From Lobosporangium transversale (taxonomy: Eukaryota > Mortierellomycota > Mortierellomycetes > Mortierellales > Mortierellaceae), in assembly GCF_002105155.1 (NCBI RefSeq), contig NW_019028982.1:248001-312000 (forward strand): DNA of 64,000 nucleotides, read 5' to 3'. Under the pieces are notes generated by a model. The model did no database searches, was not told the origin of the DNA, and saw nothing but the letters and a program-made list of their open reading frames with translations. Below, one piece after another: positions 39,195-49,468 of the stretch; position 1 is the first letter of the stretch; every line of letters starts with the position of its first letter. A program made the position numbers and the translations under genes.

Positions 39195-40691
39195 ATGGCG
39201 TCTGTGAAAGTGCACGCCCTGGATTTAGATGAGATATGTTCTTTGATCGCAAAATTCATGACAAAGGTTGAGCTCGCCAACTGCCTGAAAGTCTGTCAAG
39301 CGTGGCATCATAGCTTCCTTCCACATTATTGGCATACAATCCTTGTATCACCACATAAACTCACTCGCTGTCATGAAGAGTCTCTACTAAAGTATGGTTC
39401 CCTTGTTCGGTCTTTGTCCGCCGGGCGCATTGAAGATACTTCTGTCTTTGATCAACCATCTGTTTGCTATCTGCAAAATCTCGAGGTTACCACGATCGGA
39501 TCCAGGACACGACATGATTGCGGGCGAGGATGCTTGCCAAACATTATATACAGAAATAGGGAGACATTGCATTTCCTTACATGGCGTTGCTATGGACAAA
39601 ATACTCTCTCACGACAGCCTTATCAAATTCATGTCGATTTGTTTGCAGGTTTGAAGAATCTGGTGACAATGGAGCTTTGTAACTGGTCGATCAGCAGTGG
39701 CGACTTTGTACAACTGCTATGTTCATGCCCATCCTTAAAGAAGTTGACACTGGATGCCATAAATGGACTTGAGCAGGCTGGCGATGGAGAGATGCATGAG
39801 CAAGATGGAAATAATGACCTTAGCAATTTTCTCCGGAATAGAAGCTGCAATACCGCGTCATCATTCACGCATATTGGATTAGATGAATTAACCTTTATTG
39901 GCAGGGTTGTACCCAGAATCCTTCCGCTTGTGCCCAATATCACGCATCTCATCTTCAAATCACTCCTCAATGGTGATTTTCATGGCCTTCAGCATCAAAT
40001 CAACTTGTCCCAATGTCTCACGCATATCACAAGCCTGTCTATGCCAACAGAGTGTGTGGACCCATCAGAGTTTATGTGCCTAATTCGCAAAATACCTCGT
40101 GACCAATTGGCATGGTTTGAGGGCAAAGTGCCAGTTACTTTAGCCCAAGAGTTTTTAAGGACCATCATCCAACGACAATCGCAAACGATTGAGACCCTGG
40201 TCATTTTAAACGGCGAGGACGATAGACTCTATATTGGAAGTCGGTCATCTGAAGAAGGAGATGAGGAACCATTTATTGTTTGGAAGCTTTTCGAATGCTC
40301 TCCACAGTTGATCACTGTAGTAATTCCATATAATCTTCAGCCAGTTTTCTCTACATTTAATACTAACGATGGAGAACAACCGACGTTGAACGTGCTGCAG
40401 CAACAGATCTATTATCTGCCAGCGAGGGAATGGGTTTGTTCGGAGCTGAAGCGACTTTATTTGCGACTGAAGGATATGGACCGTAGACATCCTATGGATC
40501 AGATAACATTTAATCTGTGCGTAGAACGGCTTTTGCCACCAGACGAAAGACGTGTCGATGACAATACCAAAAGATCAAAGACGAAAACACCTTTGGAGAA
40601 CATGATAATGGAGAGGCTGTCTAGCTTACATAAACTGCAGAGCCTGAATATTGGAAACGGTTGGTTTCCATTACCCAAAGCATACAAGTAG
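39195..40691 (+). CDS. F-box-like / LRR-like protein (intronless)
   Basis: A single 498-codon frame. The N-terminus LDLDEICSLIAKFMTKVELANCLKVCQAWHHSFLPHYWHTI is a degenerate F-box (E-I-x3-I-x4 ... L-x2-C-x-x-V-C-x-x-W), read here in short blocks. The rest has irregular leucine-rich repeats (LKNLVTMELCNWSI, CPSLKKLTLDAI, ITHLIFKSL, LHKLQSLNIGNGWF). Expected role: substrate adaptor of an SCF ubiquitin ligase, substrate unknown. Such F-box/LRR proteins are abundant in early-diverging fungi. No intron is present, and an A26 tract begins 57 nt after the stop on the sense strand. It converges with PARG, whose stop is at 40853. Confidence 0.75.
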   Translation: MASVKVHALDLDEICSLIAKFMTKVELANCLKVCQAWHHSFLPHYWHTILVSPHKLTRCHEESLLKYGSLVRSLSAGRIEDTSVFDQPSVCYLQNLEVTTIGSRTRHDCGRGCLPNIIYRNRETLHFLTWRCYGQNTLSRQPYQIHVDLFAGLKNLVTMELCNWSISSGDFVQLLCSCPSLKKLTLDAINGLEQAGDGEMHEQDGNNDLSNFLRNRSCNTASSFTHIGLDELTFIGRVVPRILPLVPNITHLIFKSLLNGDFHGLQHQINLSQCLTHITSLSMPTECVDPSEFMCLIRKIPRDQLAWFEGKVPVTLAQEFLRTIIQRQSQTIETLVILNGEDDRLYIGSRSSEEGDEEPFIVWKLFECSPQLITVVIPYNLQPVFSTFNTNDGEQPTLNVLQQQIYYLPAREWVCSELKRLYLRLKDMDRRHPMDQITFNLCVERLLPPDERRVDDNTKRSKTKTPLENMIMERLSSLHKLQSLNIGNGWFPLPKAYK

Positions 40692-40745
40692 AGTGTAGAG
40701 AGTAAAGCATCGTTTAGGCCTTATAAATTATATATCTTTGGTTTG

Positions 40746-40747
<2 letters not shown>

Positions 40748-40773
<26 letters not shown>
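40748..40773 (+). repeat. A26 tract 3' of the F-box gene
   Basis: Twenty-six A on the sense strand of the upstream F-box gene, 57 nt past its stop. It could be a general homopolymer or the remains of a retrocopy poly(A) tail (see findings). Confidence 0.9.
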
Positions 40774-40776
<3 letters not shown>

Positions 40777-40852
40777 GGGGTCTGAATTGTGGATTTTTTA
40801 TTCGATCAAAACCACAGCAAATGACTAGAAGAGGGGAAAAAATAGTCCTGAT

Positions 40853-41552
40853 CTAAGTCTGAGGAACAAATGCAATAGCACTGCTCAAGTATTCAAACAA
40901 TGACTTTTCTCGGAAACCTTGAATGACGCCTTGATTCCGACGAGGATAGTGTATAATGGACTCGATCACTCGCTCTATAAGGCAGTAAGTTATTTTATTA
41001 AAGGTTAAGAACATTTTCATTGACCTGAATGCGTTACCTTTGTATAGATCGAGATTAAATAAATCCAAAAACTTTATGCTTACTGGGCTCGATAGGTTTG
41101 TTGATAGCTTCAACTGCCTTGACGAAAGCTTCGATTTCGTCCTTGAGTGCATGCATACCAAATGTATAGTACAGTAAGTCATCACCAGTTCGTTGGTCTT
41201 CAGGATGGAAGGCACCACAGATAGAGGCCGCAATCCATTGAAGGACAAATTTGAGTTGTAAATGACCGCCAAAAGCGCCGCAGCCCCAGTTTCCTGTAGC
41301 AATGGGACGGTAGAGATTTGTAGCCTGATTTTGGCCTTGGGGAATCATCTGGTCTCGGTCTTGCGGACGAGCAAGGCCCCATTCAGAAGCGTTGATAGGG
41401 GATACACGGTATCCAGCAATAGCTTTGTTAATCTCACGCAGAAGATAGTGGCGCTCAAACTGTTCAAGCCGTGAAACTCTAGACTTGAAAGGCCTAGCAT
41501 CAATAGCGCAAATCTCGGTCATTCGGCGACCGATCTTGTCACTAAGTATTTC

Positions 41553-41583
<31 letters not shown>

Positions 41584-43806
41584 GTTAGAAGAAAATGCCT
41601 AAACCATTGATAAACTTTTGGATCGTCCAGTTTTCGTCCGCATAGTTTCAATTCAGCTCCATAGCAGTAGGATATTTTATACTCAAGTTTACGAGCACTT
41701 ACCGAGGGGTAGTGTCACGATGATCAGAGTACCACTCAAAAGACTTAGAGTATCCAATGTAATTAGAGTACCGTTCAGCGCCTTTGATCAGTACAGCTTC
41801 ATTAGCTTCCAATTGCTGAGTGAAAAGTCGTGAAACGATCAATTCAGGGCAAATCATGAATCGAATTTCCTCCTGGACGGCGCCCTGTTGAAGATGTCAA
41901 AAAATTAAAAATAAAAATAAAAAAGATAAAAAATGAATGATAATTCAACAAATAATGTAAAGCTATGCTGAATAGAATAAGCCCTCTCCTTTCTTACCTT
42001 ATCGAGTGTTCCACCACCAATATTCCTGTTAGCAAAGTCTAGCTGCAATGCTCCTTGAGGCGCCTCCTCAATAGGTGTAATGCTGTCAACTATCACCTTG
42101 GTGAACTTAAATGAGTCCTCTTTAAGCTGATCATTGGGGTTCAAGTAAACGGGCCTCTTCAGTACCTGTCGGTGATATGTCACCGTACCCTGGGGCACTA
42201 GATTTGTACGGGGGCGCAGGAAAAAGAAGAAAAGAGGAATATGTTCAGATTATTGAATACTAACAGTGCGATTTATCATTGGTTCAAATGTGCTCAAAGA
42301 TGATATCTATACTTACTTTCGGTGGTAACTCGATCAAAGTAATGCAGAATGCAGCGTAGCCTCGCCGCCTGTGTAGTAGTGCAAGGCGTTCTTTTCTCCT
42401 CGGCCCAAAAAGTGCTAATGAAGTTGATCGAGGGCAGCTTTGGTGCCCATTCCTTTTCATTTTTGACCTCTGATGAAGCTGGCTCTATCTCTGCCTGTCC
42501 TCCTTGCGCTAAACCTTTCTGGTCATTAACTTCCAATTTTTCAACGCTGGAGGCCAGCTTCTCTTGATCAAATGAGTCTTCAAAAAACTCAAACAAAGCG
42601 GCAGGCCCTTTAGCACGTGGCTTCCTAGGTGGACGGGGAGCCTGCAAAGCCTTCTTCTTACCGCGCGAAGGTTGCTGCTGTTGACCTGCTCCCCCGCCTC
42701 CGCGGCCTCCATTACGTCCATCCCGGGCAGATCTGTTGCCAGACTTCTTCCCCTTGGAATGATGATCTTCTTCATCTTCATCTTCATCAGTACTTTCGCC
42801 ATCGTCCTGACTCGGGTTTTGATTGGTATTTGCTCCGGACGGCTTTCCACTACTAGATACTGATCTTTTTTTTCGTCTGGTCTTGTAAGGAGCGTTTCGA
42901 CCTGGAAAGGTGTTGAAGAACGCGTTCGCCAACAAACACGCGATTTGCTCCTGTGACAACGTCACAGCTGAATCTTGCTGTTGTTTCAAAAATGGAATTG
43001 GCTTCTTGATCAATTCCGGCAAGCGGAGAGCCAACGCCTGCATACGAGGTAAGACTACGTCAAAGAAATGCTGGCGTTCTTGACTACTCAAGAATTGGCT
43101 TTTGAGGGGTTCAGTGGGAGCAACTTGATAGATCTTTCCAGCAGGAGGCTCCGATCTCTGAGGATGTCGTTGCTGTGATGGTCCAGACTTTTCATTATTA
43201 TCATCACCATCTTCATCTCCATCCGAGCGGCTCAAATATTCATCTGAATCAATGGAGCCAGAATGAATCTGCAGCTGTTGCTCCTCAGGGTCCAAAAATT
43301 CGTCTGAGTGCATGCCTTGGTTTGCCTCTGCTGCCTCCTCCGCACTACGAGTGTTCAGAAATGCATCTAAAGCATTGATGTTCCAGCCGTTTCGCTTTGT
43401 TGGATTCCAGCGAAGCATGGCTTCAGAAAGCTGACGAGAGCTGAGGATAGGCTCCGAAAGACTCTGAACGATCTCAGGCCAAAATGAAACCTCTGAAGGG
43501 TACATTCGATTGGAGCATGGTAGCCGCACATGATCCTTGTCCCATGAGTCCTGATATTCCTTGGGGAATATATCATCATTGATCCCAGGGATCTAATAAT
43601 TGTGATTCAAAAAAAAAGAAAAAAAAAACATTAATTTCAGCTCTAGACTTCAGCTTGATCACAGACATAGTCTTACGATAACCATGAAGGTGGACCAATA
43701 CCTCACAAAGGATATAGTTAGGACCAGTCTCGAAGAAGGCATTGGCCTGACCGTCAATAGATCGGGCGCTAATGCTGGTGTCGTTAGGGGCAGTGGAACT
43801 AGCCAT
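40853..43806 (-). CDS. PARG: poly(ADP-ribose) glycohydrolase
   Basis: Hydrolyses poly(ADP-ribose) chains to ADP-ribose. Six exons (43806-43702, 43592-42317, 42197-41998, 41884-41703, 41541-41084, 40974-40853) keep frame for 780 aa. The exon-1 donor is GTATTG; the stronger-looking GTAAGA nearby would break the frame. Family landmarks: [21 protein letters not shown] (helical domain start), [57 protein letters not shown] carrying the catalytic GGG-X7-QEE signature with the two glutamates, and [18 protein letters not shown] near the C-terminus. The signature is split by intron 3, and both parts fit. Between the helical and catalytic blocks is a disordered insert of about 150 residues with acidic (TDEDEDEED) and RGG-like segments, perhaps for nuclear retention or nucleic-acid binding. 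A TATA box lies about 120 bp upstream. Its presence implies an active PARP elsewhere in the genome. Confidence 0.93.
41553..41580 (+). repeat. A28 run in PARG intron 4
   Basis: On the sense strand this is T28 followed by GAAATACTTAG and exon 5. It is a T tract placed just before the acceptor, as in the thiolase and eS12 introns. Confidence 0.9.
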
Positions 43807-44200
43807 GGCGTAAATGCGTCTCTACAGTTGTTATAGTGGCGATAATAGTGGTGTCTTTCTGATAAATCAAGTGTCTTGTTAGGTAGAGAAAAACGCAGAA
43901 GCTGGAAGTTGGGACGCGACTCTTTTATAAGTAAATGGAGCTGCGGCTAACAATGACATGCGACTTAAAAGGAAAGTCCAATACAAATCCCCTTCATGTG
44001 TTCATTATAATGTCATTGCGTGATTCATTGAGCCATGATCATGTAAACAAAGAAGATTGGGCAGAAGTCTGGTTCTCCAACAGAGACTACGCCGCTTTTT
44101 TCCTGATTTGGAAAGTCCAATTGAACCTGGCCAATTGGTTACAATTAAATTTTTTGTTTGTCTCAAATTATTGCATTGTCAAATGTTATTTCTGTCTTTT
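43807..44200. other. intergenic: PARG promoter and 3' flank of the second F-box gene
   Basis: Both neighbours are on the minus strand. A plus-strand frame from 43935 runs antisense into the F-box 3' end and has no recognisable content. Besides the TATA box I see nothing. Confidence 0.6.
43922..43929 (-). promoter_or_regulatory. TATA box of PARG
   Basis: TATAAAAG on the minus strand, 116-123 bp before the PARG ATG. Position and sequence fit a core promoter. No experimental support. Confidence 0.5.
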
Positions 44201-45865
44201 CTATCTAATAGTCATCCAAGGTCGCCTAGTCAACAGTAATTGGCTTGCATCTTCGGGAAGAGGCCCACCCTCAAGCCCTCGATGTACACCCTTCAGATAA
44301 TTGAAGTCTAAATGCACAAGAGACGTCCAATTGTCGATCATCCATCTTGCTTCTGCAGCGCCTATCTCAAGGAAAGAGTATCTCCTGAGGTCGAGACTTC
44401 GCAATTGTTTGAGCCTAGGTAGCCATCGTAAGTAACCTTTTTCCAATGTGAGGAGATTAATTGAGGAGGCAAGCTTCCAATCCTTTAGGCCCTCTAACCG
44501 CCCAAGCTGCGAGAATATGTAACTCAAGTGTTGGTCTGCTAGGCTACCATCCCCTGATTGATGAGTGTTACCAGAGGTCACTTCTGGTGACATTACGATA
44601 CCCAGTTCCAAGTACCGGAGCTCTAGGCATGCCCACGAAGTCATAAACATGGACTCTGGGCCCAGTAACTCATCATCAGCTATAAACTTTATCCACACTG
44701 CAACCATGAGAGACCGGAGCTTTGGGAGACTGCTGACAAGACCAACAAAGAACTGGACGGGCAGTTGACGGAGGCTCATTAAGTCTAAAACTGTCAAGGT
44801 TAATGCATGATACTGCGTTAGTGCTAGTACGCATTCATGTCCAAATGGTACTGTCGCATCCACGATAAATGACTTGAGGCCAACACTGGCGAGAGTACTT
44901 CCGGCTTCATCATGGTATTCATTTGCGGTAGCCTGAAGTCTGCTCTTCATTTCATTAATATTATGGCTATTGGCTTTTGTATGCTCGAAACGTCTGAGAG
45001 CACGAAACAATCCTGCAATTGGGTCATCAGAATTCCAAACAGTCCCTCCACCAATACGCACATGTCTTAAGTGCGAGCATCTTCTAGTTTCCAAGATACC
45101 CACGATATGCTGTAGGGACTCTTTGTGATGCAGCCATTGTAAGTCTAATCTTTCCAGCATTGGACACCTCTTCAGCAATGGAATAAGGATCAAATCTTCA
45201 TGATGTGGTAAGGGCAACCGTATACTGAGTTCACGTATTTGGTTCTCCTGCATATACTCCATGAAGGCCTTTGCTTGTGCCTCCAGATTCGCTTGTTGTG
45301 TGTCTAGTAATAGACCTCCGCCGCCTCCAAGACTCAATCGAAGAATGTCATACTGCCTACATCTCTGGATCAATTGCTGGATCACGATCGGATGAGTGAT
45401 TTGGTAACAGGTTAGGTTCAGTTCCTTCAGTCGTGGTAATCTCTCTAATGTTTCAAAGAGTTGGGTTTGCGTCCATGTTCTTGCAAGTGAGATTGTCAGC
45501 GTCAAGGTTTGGAGAGATGGTATGGTCTGGATGTATTGAAGAAAGTAGCTTTCTTCGAACGAGGATGCCAAGTCGGGATAGAATATGAACGATTTCAAGT
45601 TGTGGAGCGGTATGTGTTGATGCATTGTTGCTTGCTTTTCGAGGATAATGAGGGTCTGGACATTGTCACTATGGCGTTTCAAGCCAGCAAGTCTCTTCTC
45701 TACAAATCCAAACGCACCATCAATTTGGACGTTGCGCCAAAGTACAGGGGCAAACCAACCAAACCAGTCCTTGGACACTAAGACGCACCGGGTGAGGTCG
45801 TCCTGCGACAAGTACTGCGTTACTTCATCTTTTAGAAGTTGAATGTCAAAGATGGAAAGATTCAT
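44201..45865 (-). CDS. F-box/LRR protein (intronless)
   Basis: A 554-aa single-exon frame. The start chosen is the ATG at 45865 (MNLSIFDIQLL). The frame continues upstream only through a poly-Lys stretch made by the spacer T run, which is not credible coding. F-box: FDIQLLKDEVTQYLSQDDL followed by RCVLVSKDWFGWFAPVLWRNV, the usual L-x-x-C-x-x-V-S-K-x-W pattern. Leucine-rich repeats cover the rest (LHNLKSFIFYPDL, IPSLQTLTLTISL, LPRLKELNLTCYQI, CPMLERLDLQWL, LRSLDLRRYSFL). Probable SCF ligase substrate adaptor, target unknown. Unlike the other large intronless genes here, it has no A-tract directly 3' of the stop. Confidence 0.85.
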   Translation of the reverse strand: MNLSIFDIQLLKDEVTQYLSQDDLTRCVLVSKDWFGWFAPVLWRNVQIDGAFGFVEKRLAGLKRHSDNVQTLIILEKQATMHQHIPLHNLKSFIFYPDLASSFEESYFLQYIQTIPSLQTLTLTISLARTWTQTQLFETLERLPRLKELNLTCYQITHPIVIQQLIQRCRQYDILRLSLGGGGGLLLDTQQANLEAQAKAFMEYMQENQIRELSIRLPLPHHEDLILIPLLKRCPMLERLDLQWLHHKESLQHIVGILETRRCSHLRHVRIGGGTVWNSDDPIAGLFRALRRFEHTKANSHNINEMKSRLQATANEYHDEAGSTLASVGLKSFIVDATVPFGHECVLALTQYHALTLTVLDLMSLRQLPVQFFVGLVSSLPKLRSLMVAVWIKFIADDELLGPESMFMTSWACLELRYLELGIVMSPEVTSGNTHQSGDGSLADQHLSYIFSQLGRLEGLKDWKLASSINLLTLEKGYLRWLPRLKQLRSLDLRRYSFLEIGAAEARWMIDNWTSLVHLDFNYLKGVHRGLEGGPLPEDASQLLLTRRPWMTIR

Positions 45866-45916
45866 TTGTGTCAATGAGTTGAGAATGAAGAATATGTGTA
45901 AGTCAATCCCGTTGAT

Positions 45917-45947
<31 letters not shown>

Positions 45948-46208
45948 GATACTCTGCCAAGAATAGATGAGGCTGTGTGCATTTGTATATCGCCACCCCA
46001 CACAACCGAGCAGAAACACGATGAATATATTGGAAATATGTCTTGACGCTTTTAGGGCTTGGAAAGAAAATCGTCCATGAAGCATTGCATTCTGTGCGAA
46101 GACTTATTTTAGATTGTCAGCTTAGAGAATTGCTGCCCTCATTTAATACATTTTATATTTTAATAACTTTAATGAAATTGGGTATCGAGTCTTTGTTTCA
46201 CTCATTTT
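45866..46208. other. intergenic with T29 run at 45919-45947
   Basis: Upstream region of the second F-box gene and 3' flank of the CRAL-TRIO gene, both minus strand. The T29 run lies 54 bp before the F-box ATG. No other feature seen. Confidence 0.65.
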
Positions 46209-47808
46209 CTAGTTGTTGTAAGTCCAGATCGCAGTGCCGTTGCTTTGAAGTATGGACTTGCCATGTTGATCTTTGCGGTGGAAATGGTTCCTGGCACGAA
46301 TATATGGTTCCATTTTGAAATATTGCGCACGCAGCTCTGCTGCGACATCTTCCCTCTCATGGGACGGCGTGTCCTTCTCGCTTTGGATCCATTCCTTTGT
46401 CTTGGAATCGTATTTTTGGGTCAGACTATCCCATTCCTTCTGTAGTGCTGCCTTAGTGGTCTCATCTTTCATCAGATCGTTCTCACCAGGAACAGGTGCC
46501 AGATATTCATACTTGAATTTATCCAGTCCTGCGCCTTGATATGTATCTGGTAAGTGCTCAGCAGGAATAAGCTCCAACAATTCTTGGTTTTTGTATGTGA
46601 ATTTGATTTTAGATGCAACCACAGGGTCTAGCCATGGCTCGATCACTTTCCAGACTCCCCAGAAGACCAAGGGTGCATTATGAACGAGAATGGCTCCAAG
46701 TGACTCTGGATAATATGCCTCAAAGCACTTGACAATAAATTGAACAAGGCTATAATCCATGTTGCCAAGTCCAAAGTTGGTAAGGTCAAAGATCAAAGCA
46801 ACAGTCTCGACTGGGGGTTGAATCAAGAGGCGACCACTCTCCATGAGGTAAATTGTCAGGCGTTCAAGAGTTTTGGGGTCCTGATCGCCAGCCCTATGCA
46901 ACTGAACGTTGATGTAACTAAAATACACACACGAAAGTAAGTGAGGGGATATTAGATCATTTGATTTGTGAGATTGTAAATCCTCCACACTGTTTTTTTT
47001 TTTTTTTTTTTTTTTTTTCTAATGCTGGTGCCGTTGCCACGTCTGAGACTTGTGTCTCCGTGTATATATAACAAAGATTGTCCATGTGCCTACAATCCAC
47101 AATTATCTTTGATCCTTTTTTTGTTGCCGCTGTTACTTTGTTTTTTTTTTTTTTTTTTTTTTTTTGTTGGTCATCGAGAAACACGATGTTTTTTGTTGTT
47201 TGTCACTTTTCCCAACAAAATTAAAGAAACATCAAGTTTTAACCATCGACTTACACAATGGGCTGACCGTGCTTGTCCGTTCCGTGAATATAAAACTTGC
47301 CCATCTCCAACTGCTGCTTGAACTTGGGGTACTTTGCATCTAGCTCGTCGTCACTCAGGGTCTTGACATCCTCAACATTCTGCTCCAGTCTCCATTTGAA
47401 AGCATTCAGCATCATCAACAGGCCATTAGCGATATGCCATTTACGTGCCCTTAAGAAGCGGAGCACTAAAGAATCGGGGTTATCGCTTAACACGTTATTC
47501 CACAGCGAAGTTCTGACTTCCTCTGCGGTGAGGCCAATTTCAGCCAATGTAATCGTCTTAGGAGGTTCAACAACAGGTTCGGCAGGTGCAGCTGGGGTAG
47601 ACGCTCCGAACCATCCGCCTCCCCAGCCAGATGTGGCTGCAGGAGCAGGAGCAGGAGCAGGAGTAGCAGCAGGCTCAGAAACAATTGTAACGGTACCAGT
47701 CTCTAGAAGTTCGTAAAGTGCAGCCCAGAGCTTCTTGAGAGTCTTGATCTGGTCGGGGGTAAGGGTACCGACATGTCCTGTACCAGTGGGGGTGTCTTCT
47801 ACTGACAT
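46209..47808 (-). CDS. CRAL-TRIO (Sec14-like, Csr1-like) phosphatidylinositol transfer protein
   Basis: Cytosolic lipid-exchange protein of the Sec14 superfamily. Two exons (47808-47255, 46917-46209) joined in phase 2 over a 337-nt intron give 420 aa. The ATG at 47808 opens MSVEDTPTG; an upstream frame of hydrophobic residues lies in the 5' UTR. N-terminal helix (LTPDQIKTLKKLW), then a Pro/Ala linker (about 52-90), CRAL-TRIO-N (DSLVLRFLRARKWHIANGLLMML, read as FLRARKW), and the lipid-binding domain: GKFYIHGTDKHGQPIV/YINVQLHRAGDQ across the intron, IFDLTNFGLGNMDY, IKCFEAYYPESLG-like VKCFEAYYPESLGAIL, HNAPLVFWGVWKVIEPWLDPVVASKI. NMDY and FEAYYPE...PWLDPVVASKI point to the Csr1/Pdr16 branch. The C-terminal 70 residues are charged and helical. 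The intron holds two T tracts (46994-47019, 47141-47165). Confidence 0.9.
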
Positions 47809-47932
47809 TATGGGGAGTAAGGGATTATAATGAGATAAAAGAAGGAAATAAAACGTAAAGAAATAACTAAGAGTGGCAAGCGTGTTGTTTGACAAAAGAA
47901 AATTTTAAGAAAGCTGGTGTCTTATTCTAGCT

Positions 47933-47942
47933 TATTTTTATA
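47933..47942 (-). promoter_or_regulatory. TATA box of the CRAL-TRIO gene
   Basis: TATAAAAATA on the minus strand about 125 bp before the ATG. Plausible core promoter by position and sequence. Confidence 0.45.
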
Positions 47943-49358
47943 GTGAAAGAAAAAAAATAAAATAAATCATGCTAAACTGAACATGAGTGCTCTTTTATTC
48001 TTAAAATGGAGATTAAATGTAAAAGACCATTGCACGCATGTTAAAACGAACAGCAAAAACTATTGAACATGTTTACTTTCTCACGAAAGAGAATTAAGAT
48101 TCATTTTAGTACCATGTGCATCCTGGCTTTCTTACCTTACATTCATTCATCACGTATGCACTTTACTTTTTGGTTGGGGAGAACAATGCCAAGACATCGG
48201 GGGCGACATTGCTTTTTTACTGTGTGCATATATTAAAAGTCAAGAACCTTTAGCAGATTGCACCTTTTATTTAGGTTCGTTTGATCTATCAATGTGGTTG
48301 CAGGCGAGCATTTATACAATTTATAAATTTATGACCGTACTAGAAAAGTAAGACAATGTTTGTATTAATATATTTCTACTCACATCAGCACCAGCATGGA
48401 CCATACCAGCCTGATGCTTAGCTGATTGTGCTTATTTGTGTACACGTCTGTCATTTGTAGAGATGCATGTGAAGGTCGGTCTATTAAAGTTGACGGGTGG
48501 TATTATAAAACATGAGCCATACGTCTACTTGAGCTTCGTCTACTTTATCTTGTCTTTGTCTATCCCACCTACAAGGCTTTGCAGCACAAAGAGTACATCA
48601 CGAGTGGCCCCTATTTGGAAGGAGAACAAAACGCAATGAGTCTTACTCTAGTTCTAATCCTCAGAACAGATAGCAAGCCTTATTTTTTCTGAAAATACTT
48701 TTGCATCGTGTGCACAAGATATCAATGACAGGACATTGCACAATGTATACCTCAATAATGCATAAATGGCGAAGCAGGAGAACTGACCAGTGCCTAAAAG
48801 TTAAAGAGGTTAGAACAAAAACGATTCATGATTGAAATAATACTTGACAAAAAACTACCCCCATTCCTCTCCCGAAAATGCTATGCGCTTCCACAATGGG
48901 GCGATTTGTTTACACTTCATACGCTGCTCATTACTTTTCGATGGGACGATTTGTACTAGTACCCCTCACCTAAAAGGATGTTAACTCAATGATTCCGTCA
49001 TTCGGGACTTTAGCCTTCCCGAAAAGAGCAAAATTTTCTTTTGCGCGTCCTTTAGTCTTCGCCAACTTCTGTCAAGACATTTTCCAGGATTAATAGTTAT
49101 GAAACAATCTTTTTCCCTTCTACCTTCGTAAGGGGGCATTTGTGCTATCTCATTTTTTACTTCGCCATTTTAAGTTCCTATCGCTTCCTACATTAGGGCC
49201 GTATACGGCGAATGGCATGTCGCGAACACAGTGTGTTGTGCTTTCATTCCTCTGCGCCATAGCCCTTTGAAATACCAAGCGCCTTGTGGTTGCCTCTTAT
49301 GCAAATATGCTTGAATTGATATGCACCAATCTATAGCTTTGTGCTATCGTTCTGAACA

Positions 49359-49366
49359 TATAAATA
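49359..49366 (+). promoter_or_regulatory. TATA box of the 788-aa unknown gene
   Basis: TATAAATA about 110 bp before the ATG at 49469, followed by a pyrimidine-rich stretch (CTTCTTCCTATTATTCC) typical of fungal transcription start regions. Confidence 0.55.
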
Positions 49367-49468
49367 TCCACACAGTCGACGGCTTCTTCCTATTATTCCA
49401 TCACCTCAGTCGCATTCTCAGCAAAGCAAGTTTTACTATCCTTCCTCACAATACATCCATCTAAACAC

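Larger units (their letters stand above)
47809..49468. other. divergent intergenic region, 1.66 kb
   Basis: Contains the CRAL-TRIO promoter on the left and the promoter of the 788-aa unknown gene on the right. AT-rich. Short frames (67 codons from 48436) carry no recognisable motif. No RNA gene seen. Confidence 0.6.

Noticed and set aside
42509-42863. Alternative frames over the disordered insert of PARG
   Set aside because: The low-complexity repeat leaves several frames open. Only the minus-strand frame 42317-43592 connects to PARG motifs on both sides.
43666-43702. GTAAGA as the donor of PARG exon 1
   Set aside because: It is a better donor by sequence, but joining it to the acceptor at 43592 gives an immediate stop. 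GTATTG at 43701 keeps the frame.
45866-46003. Upstream extension of the 44201-45865 F-box frame, with a poly-Lys run
   Set aside because: The extra residues derive from the T29 spacer tract. The ATG at 45865 sits right before the F-box.
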